NCBI GenBank assembly: GCA_029260495.1
Contig: JAJDDD010000019.1
Location: 1 to 64,000 of the forward strand
Direction: 5' to 3'
DNA: 64,000 nucleotides
Source: Phycisphaerales bacterium
Lineage (GTDB): Bacteria > Planctomycetota > Phycisphaerae > Phycisphaerales > UBA1924
Below the pieces are notes generated by a model. The model had not been told where the DNA came from, did no database searches, and was given only the letters and a program-made list of their open reading frames with translations. This document shows positions 27,254-36,407 of this stretch, one piece after another. How positions within the stretch are numbered: position 1 is the stretch's first letter; each line of letters opens with the position of its first letter. The position numbers and the translations under genes were made by a program.

Positions 27254-27553
27254 ATGGAGATCGTCATGCTTGAGGCGGAGTTGGTCGCGCCACTGACGCA
27301 GTTTGGAATGGCGGGGTTGATCGCGTGGATGTGGCTGACGGAGCGGCGACAGGCTGCGACGCGCGAGCGGCAACTGGCTGAGGCGCATGAGCGGCTGATG
27401 GAGCAGCGGGTGCAGCTTGAGCAGCTCATTCAGGTGGTGCAGGAGACGACGCGGGCGGCGACGACGCTGGAGCAGGGTCAGCGGCGGCTGATCGAATGGC
27501 TTGAGCGCGGGATGGCTGCGCCGGAAGGATCGGCGGCGCGTCGGGTTGGCTAG
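27254..27553 (+). CDS. Small membrane protein with coiled coil, holin- or anchor-like
   Basis: A 99-residue protein with one membrane segment (about residues 9-28, LVAPLTQFGMAGLIAWMWL) followed by a long charged helix with heptad character (ERQLAEAHERLMEQRVQLEQ and onwards). Small proteins of this shape occur as phage holins or spanin-like proteins, but no clear family match is visible. GGAG is better spaced for the second ATG (27266). It is the last gene of the cassette; murJ follows 67 bases later. Confidence 0.5.
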   Translation: MEIVMLEAELVAPLTQFGMAGLIAWMWLTERRQAATRERQLAEAHERLMEQRVQLEQLIQVVQETTRAATTLEQGQRRLIEWLERGMAAPEGSAARRVG

Positions 27554-27620
27554 AGCATCCGGCGATGCAGAGATTCAGTGGTCATGTTGTTGTTGGGGGC
27601 AGAGAGCCGACAATGGCAGC

Positions 27621-29297
27621 GTGAGCGAGAGGCCAACCATTATTGACACAGAGCGGGAGACAACTGCCGAGAGCGGCGGGAATGCTGCGGACGGGAGTGG
27701 AGCGTTCGTCTCAGCGGCGCGGGTTGTTGCGGGGGCGACGTTGGCGAGCCGGGTGGTGGGGCTGGCGCGGGATGCGGTGTGTGCTCGCGTTTTTGGAGCG
27801 GGGGGCGTGTGGTCAGCGTTTGCGTTTGCGTTTTTGCTGCCGAACCTCTTTCGGAGGTTGTTTGGCGAGGGAGCGTTGTCGGCGGCGTTTCTGCCTGAGT
27901 ATGCGAGGCTGCTGAAGCGCGATCCTGAGCTGGCGGCGCGGTTTGCGACGACGGTTGTGGGCGCGGTGGCGGCCGGGCTGACCGTGATCGCGGGGCTGGG
28001 GGAGCTTGCGTTGCTCGCGGCGTGGAAGCTGGAGTTGGTGGAGCCGGGGGGCGAGCTTGCGCTGAAGCTGGCGATGGTGATGCTGCCCTTTATGCCGATC
28101 GTGTGCGTGACGGCGCTGGTGGGGAGCCGGCTGCAAACGCATCGCGTGTTTTTTCCGACGGCGGCGGCGCCGATTATTTTGAATGTGTTCATCATTGCGG
28201 CGGCGAGCGCCTGGTCATTTGGGTTTGGGGCGGGGGATGAGACGACGATCTTTGCAGTCGCGGCGTCGGTGGTGGCGGCTGGATTCGTTCAACTTGTGTG
28301 GTCGCTTGGCGCTTTGCGCGGGAAAGCGGAGTGGCGTGGCTGGAGGGGGGATGTGCGCGAGCCCTGCCGGCGCGTGCTTGGGCGGATGGCGCCGGTGGTG
28401 ATTGGGCTTGGCGCGCTGCAGATCAATGCGCTGCTTGATGGATTGATTGCGTATTGGCCGGAGCTTGCGGGGCCGGAGCTCACGGCGCCGGTGGTTGGGC
28501 GGGTGGCGTATCCGATGGATGAATCTTCGACGGCGGTGTTGTTCTTTGCGCAGCGGTTGTATCACTTTCCGTTGGGTGTTTTCGGGATTGCGCTGGCGAC
28601 GGCGATCTTCCCTGCGCTGGCGCGGACGGCGGATGACGAGGCGAAGTTCGGCGGGACGCTGAGGCGCGGAATTCGACTGGGGCTTTTCATCGGGTTGCCG
28701 GCGTCGGCAGGATTGCTGCTGGTGCGGGAGGAGCTGGCGGGGTTTGTGCTTTATGGCGGGGAGTTTGATCGGGCGGATGTGGGTCGTGTGAGCGCGACTC
28801 TGGCGGGGTACGGCGCGGCGGTGTGGGCGTACATGCTAAACCACACGTTGACGCGGGCGTTCTATGCGCGTGATGAAATGCGCACGCCGATGCGAATCGC
28901 GCTATTCTTCGTGGCGTTGAATCTGGCGCTGAACCTGGTGCTGATCTGGCCGCTGCGCGAAGCGGGGTTGGCGTGGTCGACGGCGATCTGCGCTGTGGGG
29001 CAGACTGTGGCGCTTTCACTCGCGCTCAAGAGGACGCTCGGACTTTATGTGTTTGGAGGAGACGTTTGGAGAAGCATTTGGCGGTCGGTGATCGCGACTG
29101 TCGCGATGAGTGGTGCGATTGTGCTTGGGCTTTGGGGAGCGCGGGAGCTTGGCGCGACGGAGGCGCAGACATGGGCGGGATATGCGCTTCGGCTGGGCGC
29201 GATCGCAGGAGCTGGGGCGGCGATCTACACGGGGCTTTCACTGGCGATGAGACGAGCTGAGCTGCGCTGGCTGGTTGAGCGGGGTGCGGATGCGTAG
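27621..29297 (+). CDS. murJ: Lipid II flippase MurJ
   Basis: A 558-residue polytopic membrane protein (about 14 segments) that moves lipid II across the inner membrane for peptidoglycan synthesis. Family features include the N-terminal ASRVVGLARDAVCARVFG stretch, the FLLPNLFRRLFGEGALSAAFLPEY motif near residue 70, and AQRLYHFPLGVFGIALATAIFPALAR near 310. The GTG at 27621 is chosen because it is followed directly by conserved length; the open frame upstream runs back into the phage-like cassette. The N-terminal 40 residues are polar and variable. Confidence 0.92.
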   Translation: MSERPTIIDTERETTAESGGNAADGSGAFVSAARVVAGATLASRVVGLARDAVCARVFGAGGVWSAFAFAFLLPNLFRRLFGEGALSAAFLPEYARLLKRDPELAARFATTVVGAVAAGLTVIAGLGELALLAAWKLELVEPGGELALKLAMVMLPFMPIVCVTALVGSRLQTHRVFFPTAAAPIILNVFIIAAASAWSFGFGAGDETTIFAVAASVVAAGFVQLVWSLGALRGKAEWRGWRGDVREPCRRVLGRMAPVVIGLGALQINALLDGLIAYWPELAGPELTAPVVGRVAYPMDESSTAVLFFAQRLYHFPLGVFGIALATAIFPALARTADDEAKFGGTLRRGIRLGLFIGLPASAGLLLVREELAGFVLYGGEFDRADVGRVSATLAGYGAAVWAYMLNHTLTRAFYARDEMRTPMRIALFFVALNLALNLVLIWPLREAGLAWSTAICAVGQTVALSLALKRTLGLYVFGGDVWRSIWRSVIATVAMSGAIVLGLWGARELGATEAQTWAGYALRLGAIAGAGAAIYTGLSLAMRRAELRWLVERGADA

Positions 29298-29556
29298 AGG
29301 GGGGGAGGTTGGAATCTCAGGTGATTTTCGCCCCCTCGACACCGCCCCGAACAGGCGGAAGAGCGGAATCGAAGGAAGGCGGGCTGGGAGTCTCTAAACT
29401 GGTCGTCCTGCTCGTCCGATATGGGCGATGTGAGTCAATACGCAGGGCGCGCGGCTCAGCACGAAGGCGAAGTCGCCGACGGTTGTTCAGATTGAAGATG
29501 GAAGTGCAAACTCGATTGGTTTGTCAACAGCACACAGCTTGAGAACAGGGAAAGAC

Positions 29557-32253
29557 ATGCTTCACGCGAGACAGGCGAAGATCACTGCGTTCCGAGTCAC
29601 CCCGTCGCTGCCGGAGGCTCTGGCTCCACTGCTGACGATTGCCCACAACTTATGGTGGACGTGGCATCCGGAGGCGGCGTCGCTGTTTCGTCGGTTGGAT
29701 CGTGATCTGTGGCGGACAACGGATCACAACCCGGTCGCGCTGCTCGGGCGGATCGATCAACACAAACTCGAGAAGGCGGCGAAGGATCAGAGCTACTTGC
29801 ATGCGCTCGGGCATGTCGCGGCGCGATTGGAATCGCACGCGGAACGGGCGTCGTGGTTTCAGCAGCAACATGCTGCGCTGGCGGAGATGGCGAAGAAGTC
29901 AGATGACCCTGAAGCCTTTGGTGTGGCGTACTTCTCTGCAGAGTTTGGGCTGACCGAATGTTTGCAGATTTATTCCGGCGGTTTGGGTGTGCTCGCGGGA
30001 GATCATTTGAAGTCCGCCAGTGAGCTTGGCATTCCGCTGACGGGTGTCGGCTTGCTTTATCGCTGTGGGTATTTCCATCAGTATCTGAATGCGGACGGGT
30101 GGCAGCAGGAGGCGTACCCGGACATTGATTATGCGAATCAGCCGGTGCACCGGGTTGTCGACCCCAAGACGCACGATCAGATGTGCGTGGAGGTTGAGCT
30201 TCCCGGGCGCACGGTGAAGGTGGGCGTGTGGCGATGTGATGTTGGGCGCGTGCCGCTGTATTTGCTCGACACAAACATGCCTGAGAATAGTCTTGAGGAT
30301 CGGAATATCACGCGGAATCTGTATGGTGGCGATGTCGAGACACGGATTAAGCAGGAGATTATTCTGGGCATTGGCGGGATGCGCGCGCTTACGAAGCTAA
30401 ACATCTGCCCGACTGTTTTTCATATGAATGAAGGGCACTCCGCGTTCCTGGCGCTTGAGCGGATTCGAACACTGCGAGCAGAGCACAATGTGAGCTTTGA
30501 TGAAGCGCGCGAGGCGGCGGCGGCGCAGCATTTGTTCACAACGCACACGCCGGTGCCTGCGGGGATTGATCGTTTCTCGCCGGACCTGGTCAAGAAATAT
30601 CTGAACGACATGCTGCCGGAGCTTGGGCTGTCTCCGGAGGGGCTGTTGGCGCTGGGTCGGGAGAATGTGTTTGATCAGAACGAGTTCTTCTCGATGGCGG
30701 TGCTGGCGCTGCGGACATCCCGACATTGCAACGGCGTTTCGCGGCTGCACGGTGAGGTGAGCCGGTCGATGTGGGGGAATATCTGGCCTGGAGTTCCGGC
30801 GGAGGAAATTCCGATCGGGCATGTGACCAACGGCGTGCATGCGCGAACCTGGATTTCACCGGAGATGGCGCGGCTCTTTGATCAGTATCTGGGCACGGAA
30901 TGGCTTGAAAACCCAAGTGATCCCGAAGCGTGGAGCGACATCGAGCAGATTCCCTCCGATGAGCTCTGGGATGTGCATCAGGAGCAACGCGAACGGCTGA
31001 CGCAGTGGTGCCGGCGGCAGATTCGCAAGCAGCTCACCATGCGGGGCGTGGGGCGCGAAGAGATTGAACACTCCGCTGGCGCGCTGGATCCGAATACGTT
31101 CACGATTGGATTTGCCCGGCGGTTTGCGACGTACAAACGAGCGACGCTTCTTTTGCGCGATAAGGAGCGGCTGCGCGCGCTGCTCACCAATCCGGAGCGC
31201 CCGGTGCAGATTTTGATCGCGGGCAAGTCGCATCCCGCTGACGGGGGCGGGAAGGAGTTGATCCGGGACATTGTGAAATACGCCAAGAAGGATGGCGGCG
31301 CTTCCCGCGTTGTTTTCCTTGAAGATTACAACATGAACATTGCGCGGCGATTGCTGCGCGGGTGCGATATTTGGCTGAATACCCCCAAGCGCGGGCTTGA
31401 GGCGTCGGGCACAAGCGGAATGAAGGCCGCGATGAACGGCGTTATCAATGTCTCCATACTCGATGGATGGTGGGATGAGGCTTATGAAAATGACCTTGGC
31501 TTTGCGATTGGTCGCGGTGAATCCTACGAAGGGCACAGCTCTGAAGATTATCAGGATGAAGTTGAAAGCCGGGCGCTGTATGACCTTCTGGAAAATCAGA
31601 TTCTACCGGAGTTTTATGATCGGGACCGCTCGGGAACGCCGCGCCTGTGGGTGAAGCGGATGAAGCGCTGTATTGAAACACTCACGGCGATGTTCAACAC
31701 CAATCGGATGGTTGCGCAGTACACGAGGCAGTATTACATGCCGACGCATGAGCATGGCGTGAAGCTGGCGGAGAACTCACTACAGCGGGCTCGCAGTTTG
31801 ACAGCCAAGATTGAGCGCTATCGTGCCCATTGGGGCGAGGTTGGGTTTGAGTCGGTCACGACGCCGATTGGTGTGACGGCGCCCGTCGGAACTCAGACTC
31901 CGGTGACGGCGACGATTCATCTTGGCGACTTGTCGCCGGATGAGGTGTCGGTTGAGGTTCTTCACGGCGAGGTGACGAGTCTTGGCGATCTTGTCAATCT
32001 GCATCGTGCGCCGATGACTCATGAGAAGGATTTGGGAGCGGGCAGGCATCAGTTTGGTTGTGAGTTTGTGGCGTCCGGATCGGGGCGGCGCGGATTTGCG
32101 GCGCGCGTCCTGCCTCGCGATGAAAATCTGGTGCATCCGTATTTGCCGGGTTTGATCACCTGGTACGCGGATGAGTCAGTCGCCAGCGAAAGCGCCGGCG
32201 GGCAGGAGGATGAGGAAGAAAATCACGCACCGGCGCAACATGCGCTGACGTAA
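29557..32253 (+). CDS. glgP: Alpha-glucan (glycogen/maltodextrin) phosphorylase
   Basis: An 898-residue GT35 enzyme that releases glucose 1-phosphate from alpha-1,4-glucans. It begins with the DUF3417 region typical of the non-classical glycogen phosphorylases (LLTIAHNLWWTWHPEA near residue 25). The PLP lysine is Lys623 in ASGTSGMKAAMNG; other motifs are AYFSAEFGL, GVGLLYRCGYFHQ, FHMNEGHSAF, and IAGKSHPAD. The ATG at 29557 follows GGGAAAG. The 260-base gap after murJ shows no gene and should contain its promoter. Confidence 0.93.
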   Translation: MLHARQAKITAFRVTPSLPEALAPLLTIAHNLWWTWHPEAASLFRRLDRDLWRTTDHNPVALLGRIDQHKLEKAAKDQSYLHALGHVAARLESHAERASWFQQQHAALAEMAKKSDDPEAFGVAYFSAEFGLTECLQIYSGGLGVLAGDHLKSASELGIPLTGVGLLYRCGYFHQYLNADGWQQEAYPDIDYANQPVHRVVDPKTHDQMCVEVELPGRTVKVGVWRCDVGRVPLYLLDTNMPENSLEDRNITRNLYGGDVETRIKQEIILGIGGMRALTKLNICPTVFHMNEGHSAFLALERIRTLRAEHNVSFDEAREAAAAQHLFTTHTPVPAGIDRFSPDLVKKYLNDMLPELGLSPEGLLALGRENVFDQNEFFSMAVLALRTSRHCNGVSRLHGEVSRSMWGNIWPGVPAEEIPIGHVTNGVHARTWISPEMARLFDQYLGTEWLENPSDPEAWSDIEQIPSDELWDVHQEQRERLTQWCRRQIRKQLTMRGVGREEIEHSAGALDPNTFTIGFARRFATYKRATLLLRDKERLRALLTNPERPVQILIAGKSHPADGGGKELIRDIVKYAKKDGGASRVVFLEDYNMNIARRLLRGCDIWLNTPKRGLEASGTSGMKAAMNGVINVSILDGWWDEAYENDLGFAIGRGESYEGHSSEDYQDEVESRALYDLLENQILPEFYDRDRSGTPRLWVKRMKRCIETLTAMFNTNRMVAQYTRQYYMPTHEHGVKLAENSLQRARSLTAKIERYRAHWGEVGFESVTTPIGVTAPVGTQTPVTATIHLGDLSPDEVSVEVLHGEVTSLGDLVNLHRAPMTHEKDLGAGRHQFGCEFVASGSGRRGFAARVLPRDENLVHPYLPGLITWYADESVASESAGGQEDEEENHAPAQHALT

Positions 32254-32292
32254 AGAGTCGAGGCGGGAGCCGTCGTTCGCTACGATGCTGCG

Positions 32293-32757
32293 ATGGCTTC
32301 GCTTGCGCATGTTGAGCTCTATACAGACGGCGCGTGTTCCGGGAATCCCGGGCCGGGCGGGTGGGCGTATGTTCTTAAGCATCCCGTTTCGGGTTTGGCG
32401 CGCGAGGACTCCGGCGCCGAGCGGCTCACGACCAATAACAGGATGGAGCTGACCGCGGTTGTCGAGGGGCTTAACGCGATCAAGACTCGCAGCCGGGTGG
32501 ATGTCTATTCCGACAGCAAATATGTGCTCAATGGGCTGGAGTCCTGGATGGACAACTGGAAGCGCAACGGCTGGAAGACATCAGCGAAGAAGCCGGTGAA
32601 GAATCAGGATTTGTGGCTTATGCTGGATGAGCTGCGCAGCCGGCATGAGCTGACCTATCACTGGGTGCGCGGTCATTCGGATCATCCGGAAAATGAGCGC
32701 TGCGATGTGCTGGCGGTCGCGGCCCGCGAACAGCTGGCTGAGGAGAAAACGGACTAG
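32293..32757 (+). CDS. rnhA: Ribonuclease HI
   Basis: A 154-residue enzyme that degrades RNA in RNA-DNA hybrids. The catalytic acids are visible: Asp in YTDGACSGNPGPGG (residue 12), Glu in NNRMELTAV (about 53), Asp in YSDSKYV (about 76), and the late Asp of NERCDVLA. The KRNGWKT basic segment and the WVRGHSDHPENE loop are also present. Length and motif spacing are standard for E. coli-type RNase HI. Confidence 0.96.
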   Translation: MASLAHVELYTDGACSGNPGPGGWAYVLKHPVSGLAREDSGAERLTTNNRMELTAVVEGLNAIKTRSRVDVYSDSKYVLNGLESWMDNWKRNGWKTSAKKPVKNQDLWLMLDELRSRHELTYHWVRGHSDHPENERCDVLAVAAREQLAEEKTD

Positions 32758-32764
32758 TTTTCTC
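32743..32764. terminator. Perfect 8-bp inverted repeat over the rnhA stop
   Basis: GAGAAAAC (32743-32750) pairs with GTTTTCTC (32757-32764) with a 6-nt loop, and the rnhA stop codon sits inside it. The T-rich right arm is reminiscent of a weak terminator. The 100 bases that follow before the next gene show nothing else. Confidence 0.45.
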
Positions 32765-32871
32765 GGACAAAGACAGGCTGAGCGGCGCATTCAGCGCCTC
32801 TTGCCGGCACAAGCCAACCCGCACTCCCCATCCGGTGACCAAGGCGGGCGGAAGGGTCGATTCCTCGATTC

Positions 32872-33240
32872 ATGAAGCGCAAGAAGTCACCGGTCCGAAT
32901 AGGGTTCACGCTGTTGAGTCTTTGCATCGCAGCATGGCAGGCGCCAACGCTGATCGAAATGCTCCAGGAGCGCGGGCTGTTCGGGGGGACAACGGAGTCC
33001 GAGATTGAGGAAGCGCTGCAACCGACGTCGCCACGACAGAAAGCGGGCCAGACGCGAGGCATGATCGTTATCACACCCGACAGCGCCATGAACGATTCCG
33101 ACCAGGCGATCCTGATCGAACGCGCAAGAGCGTCGGCGCCAATCAACTTTGAACGCACGCCGGCGGATCGTGAAGATCAGACAACAGCCGTCGTAGACGC
33201 GGCTGAAGAACTCAGCGATATTCTCGAAGGCGGGGACTGA
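32872..33240 (+). CDS. Hypothetical protein with N-terminal membrane anchor or signal
   Basis: A 122-residue protein with a basic start (KRKKSPVR) and one hydrophobic segment (about residues 10-24). The remainder is acidic and looks disordered, with MIVITPDSAM near residue 65. There is no recognised family. It converges on thyX, and a 7-bp hairpin between the two stops may end both transcripts. Confidence 0.5.
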   Translation: MKRKKSPVRIGFTLLSLCIAAWQAPTLIEMLQERGLFGGTTESEIEEALQPTSPRQKAGQTRGMIVITPDSAMNDSDQAILIERARASAPINFERTPADREDQTTAVVDAAEELSDILEGGD

Positions 33241-33244
33241 TTCA

Positions 33245-33268
33245 GAGGAGCTACACGAATCGCTCCTC
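33245..33268. terminator. Hairpin between convergent genes
   Basis: GAGGAGC (33245-33251) pairs with GCTCCTC (33262-33268) across a 10-nt loop, in the short gap between the hypothetical gene and the end of thyX. There is no T-run on either side, so termination efficiency is uncertain. Confidence 0.4.
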
Positions 33269-33272
33269 CCCA

Positions 33273-34250
33273 CTACTCGCGCAAAGCGCCAGCGCCAACT
33301 CCATCCAGCCCCAGCGACTTGCGCTTCGCCTGCCATTCCGCTTGTTCGCGTTTGTTGGTTGTGTGGATGTCCTTTGAGCCTGTGCGGATCGCTTCAATTT
33401 CCAGCTGCGTCAGGCGGGTTGCGTTCATCTCGTAATCACGGAAGGCTTCCACTGTCACCGGGACGAGGGGCTCGATCAGTGCGCACATGGCGCGGGCGTA
33501 GTCCTGAATCTCAAGCTGGGCGTGGGCGTCCATGCGCAGGGACAAGAACCGCAGCGTGTTGTGCAGGTCGCACTTCCAGTACCACTCCGTGTACAAACTC
33601 GCGGGCAGGCCGACGCGGGAGAGTTCGCGCGTGACGCCGCGCTCGATGAGGTTGGTGTACTTTCCGTACAAAGACTCCGCTTCATCGAGGTAGGCTAGGA
33701 AATCCTCAGCGGCGCCGACGTCAATCAGCTCATCCCCGCCCTGCTTGTTGGTTTGTGATTGGGCCCGCACGCCGTCAACTGTTGGCCGGTAGAAGCGGTC
33801 AGGCATGATGGAATAGCGGGCGGAGTATTCGTTGACGTTGGCGGTGCGATGTCTGATCCACTGGCGGGCGACGAAGATGGGCATGGCGCAGTGAAACTTG
33901 AACTCGACCATCTCGAAGGGCGTGGTGTGGCGATGGCGCAGGAGATACCGGATGAGCCCGCGATCTTCGCTGACGCGCTTGGTGCCGGCGCCATATGAGA
34001 CGCGGGCCGCCTGCACGATCGCGAGGTCAGCGGTTGAGCCTTCGGGGACGAGCCGGGGCATGACATCGACCAGGGCGACGAAGCCATGATCGTGAACGCG
34101 GACTTCATGACGGCTGGCGCCAGCCATGATGTCGACGAGGGGCGTTTCGGGCTCGATACGCTTGATTTCGATCTGTGTGGTCGGGCTTGGGTGCGAACCG
34201 GATCCTGCCGGCGTCGCGCTCCGGGCGCCCTCCGTGGCGGTCGTGCTCAT
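33273..34250 (-). CDS. thyX: Flavin-dependent thymidylate synthase
   Basis: ThyX makes dTMP from dUMP using FAD, NADPH and methylene-tetrahydrofolate. The signature RHRTANVNEYSARY at 133-146 matches the RHRxxSxNExSxRY motif, with Ala in place of the first Ser. Other conserved parts are ARVSYGAGTK near 82 and the C-terminal RFLSLRMDAHAQLEIQDYARAM helix. At 325 residues it is longer than usual (about 220-260) because of a Ser/Thr-rich N-terminus and an extra C-terminal segment. The ATG at 34250 is the best start; upstream codons run through the regulatory region. Confidence 0.93.
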   Translation of the reverse strand: MSTTATEGARSATPAGSGSHPSPTTQIEIKRIEPETPLVDIMAGASRHEVRVHDHGFVALVDVMPRLVPEGSTADLAIVQAARVSYGAGTKRVSEDRGLIRYLLRHRHTTPFEMVEFKFHCAMPIFVARQWIRHRTANVNEYSARYSIMPDRFYRPTVDGVRAQSQTNKQGGDELIDVGAAEDFLAYLDEAESLYGKYTNLIERGVTRELSRVGLPASLYTEWYWKCDLHNTLRFLSLRMDAHAQLEIQDYARAMCALIEPLVPVTVEAFRDYEMNATRLTQLEIEAIRTGSKDIHTTNKREQAEWQAKRKSLGLDGVGAGALRE

Positions 34251-34290
34251 GTGGGCAGTGTCCTTGATCTGCGACGCTGTTTCAGCATAG

Positions 34291-34377
34291 ATGTCAGAGA
34301 ATGTCAGATTTTTACGCACACACGACAGCTTTCGACATGAAACAACAGATATTGTCAGCAGGCGACAGGCGCTGACA
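34291..34377. promoter_or_regulatory. Repeated TGTCAG sites between thyX and a divergent gene
   Basis: The 190-base divergent region holds two direct TGTCAG copies ten bases apart (34292-34297 and 34302-34307) and an inverted pair TGTCAGC-N11-GCTGACA at 34353-34377. The direct copies lie close to where thyX transcription should start, and the palindrome lies upstream of the GTG of the plus-strand gene. A regulator binding both is plausible but not identified. Confidence 0.4.
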
Positions 34378-34439
34378 GAAGGCAACCGGGGCGGCACAAT
34401 CTGCGTAGTTAGGCCTGTGATGGGGCTTCGGAGGTTGGT

Positions 34440-35405
34440 GTGAGCGAACGAGAGAAGGAAACCTACGAGCTGGCGCCGGCGGAGGAGTTGTCTGAGGCTG
34501 CGACCAAAGCCCAGCGAACCGCGCTCAAGCCAGCTGTGGTTGATCGCGATCTGCCCTGCCAGAAATGCGGATACAACCTGCGTGGCGTGCCGGCGCCGGG
34601 CGTATGTCCTGAGTGCGGGCGCCCAATTGGCCGGGTGGCGCCCGCTGGCGAATACAAGCCGTTGCCTCCTGATGACATGCTGGTGCGGGCGCCGATCCCT
34701 TTTATTCGACTGCTGCGACTTGGACTCGCGGGGATGCTCTTCAGTGTCGCCGCTGCGGTGGCGTTGGCGATCGGCACAGGCGCCGGGGCGGACCTCGAAT
34801 CCTGGCTCCTGCTCGCGACGGCTGGGTGGTTGGTGTCAGTGGCGCTTGTGTGCCGGCGGCGACCGGACCAATCAGGGCGCGAGCGTCCGCGCAACGATGT
34901 TGTGTGGCTGCGCGCCGCGGGCGTTGGCACGCAGGCGTGCTGGTTTGCGGGAGTTGTCGTAGACATGTCGGGGGCGTCGGGCGTCGCAAACATTCTTTCC
35001 ATCATCGCATTCGTTGGGCTCGTGCCGACGGCGTGGTGGATTGGTGAGATTGCAGACTGGGCGAAGGACCCCGATACGCGCCGGCTGATCCGATTCTCAG
35101 TGGGATGGTTCGTTGTGTTCGGTGTTCTCTCGGGCATGGGCGTGACAGTTCGCCTGCCATTGGGATTGCCGAGTCTTTCGCTGCTTCTCTTCGGGATTGA
35201 TCTCGTCGTGGTGTCGGTGTTCTTATCGATGCTGGCTTCGCTGTGGGCCTTGGCGCGCGTCGTGGGAGAAGCCGGGTGGGCAGTGCGCACTGCGAAGCTC
35301 AACATCGCACGGCGGAAGGAGCTGCGCGACACGACCAATGCAGAGCGAAAAGAAGCTCAACAGCAGCGAATTGTGGAAGAACCGTTCGGCGGCCCCGTGC
35401 CTTGA
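34440..35405 (+). CDS. Zinc-ribbon membrane protein
   Basis: A 321-residue protein with a short zinc ribbon at about 40-61 (CQKCGYNLRG ... CPECGRP), a form often seen in planctomycete proteins. Six or seven hydrophobic segments follow between about 85 and 285. The C-terminus is charged. There is no catalytic motif; a sensing or scaffold role in the membrane is possible. The start is GTG with GGAGG just upstream. A similar ribbon occurs at the C-terminus of the protein at 56865. Confidence 0.65.
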   Translation: MSEREKETYELAPAEELSEAATKAQRTALKPAVVDRDLPCQKCGYNLRGVPAPGVCPECGRPIGRVAPAGEYKPLPPDDMLVRAPIPFIRLLRLGLAGMLFSVAAAVALAIGTGAGADLESWLLLATAGWLVSVALVCRRRPDQSGRERPRNDVVWLRAAGVGTQACWFAGVVVDMSGASGVANILSIIAFVGLVPTAWWIGEIADWAKDPDTRRLIRFSVGWFVVFGVLSGMGVTVRLPLGLPSLSLLLFGIDLVVVSVFLSMLASLWALARVVGEAGWAVRTAKLNIARRKELRDTTNAERKEAQQQRIVEEPFGGPVP

Positions 35406-35446
35406 GTTTCTTGTTGACGAACAGCAAGCGGGAAAAGGACGCTGTC

Positions 35447-36379
35447 TTAAGTTTGTCCGTGGATTCCTGACGACAACTCGCCCGACGAGATTCCGTAGGC
35501 GATCAGTTTGGTCACCAGTCTTGCTGCGACATCTTCGTTGACGCTTGTTGATTCCATCGGTGCGGTTTCGACAACATCTGCGCCGACGAGCAGTGTCTTG
35601 GGGTTGTTGGAGATGGCCTGTCGCAGCCAGGCGAGCGTCTCCCACCACCCCAACCCGCCGGGCTCGGGCGTGCCTGTGCCCGGGCACAGGTGAACCTCGA
35701 GGGCATCGACATCCAGCGTCACATAGAGCGGCCCTTCGAGCGCATCAATCCTTGCGCTGAGGGCGCTTTGCGCTGAAGAATCCTGAAAGAGTTCCTGCGC
35801 GTGGAATGTTTCCAGGCGATCGCACGCAACGGCGCGCTCGTGCTCTTCACGCTCTTCAGAACGCACGCCAACACTCATCACGCGTGCGCCAAGCTCCAGC
35901 ACACGGGCCATCGCGCTTGCATGAGAACAGGGAGATCCTTCGTACGAATCTCGCAGGTCTGCATGCGCATCGATATGCAAGACCGTCAGAGTGTGTGGCG
36001 CGATCCCGTTGGCTTCACAGCATGCGCGCACGAGCGGAGGCGTGACGCTGTGATCTCCACCGACGCCGATCACCAGCCGGCCTGGGGCGTGAAACTGATG
36101 TGCTTGTTCCTGGACACGCGAGAGATAGGCGTGCGCGAGTTCACCCGGAGTGGGGACAACAGGATCAACGCTCATCATCGCGACAGCGCTGAAATCTACA
36201 CCTGTTTCAGCATCCCACAGCTCGATTTGCGTAGACGCCCGCCAAATGGCCTGCGGCGCTCGGGATGTTCCTCGGCCGTAGGAAACCGAGCCCTCCCATG
36301 GTAGTGGCAACAGCACAACATGTGAGTTTTCAAGTGAAGCCTCTGGCAAACCAAGGAAGAAGGGCGTCACATTTGGCAT
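35447..36379 (-). CDS. speB: Ureohydrolase, agmatinase-like
   Basis: A 310-residue arginase/agmatinase family enzyme. The binuclear manganese ligands are present: His in GGDHSV, the HIDAHADLRD block, and Asp-x-Asp in VTLDVDALE, followed by PGTGTPEPGG. It should hydrolyse agmatine (to putrescine and urea) or an aminopropyl derivative of it. The gene starts 28 bases after the DHS-like gene in a polyamine operon, which favours agmatinase over arginase. The motif after DVD reads ALEV instead of the usual xLDP, but that residue is not a metal ligand. Confidence 0.85.
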   Translation of the reverse strand: MPNVTPFFLGLPEASLENSHVVLLPLPWEGSVSYGRGTSRAPQAIWRASTQIELWDAETGVDFSAVAMMSVDPVVPTPGELAHAYLSRVQEQAHQFHAPGRLVIGVGGDHSVTPPLVRACCEANGIAPHTLTVLHIDAHADLRDSYEGSPCSHASAMARVLELGARVMSVGVRSEEREEHERAVACDRLETFHAQELFQDSSAQSALSARIDALEGPLYVTLDVDALEVHLCPGTGTPEPGGLGWWETLAWLRQAISNNPKTLLVGADVVETAPMESTSVNEDVAARLVTKLIAYGISSGELSSGIHGQT

Positions 36380-36407
36380 ATCGCTACTCGAGGCATGGTC
36401 GAACCAC

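Noticed and set aside
22069-27620. Attachment sites flanking the phage-like cassette
   Set aside because: I found no direct repeat between the two flanks and no tRNA or integrase at either end.
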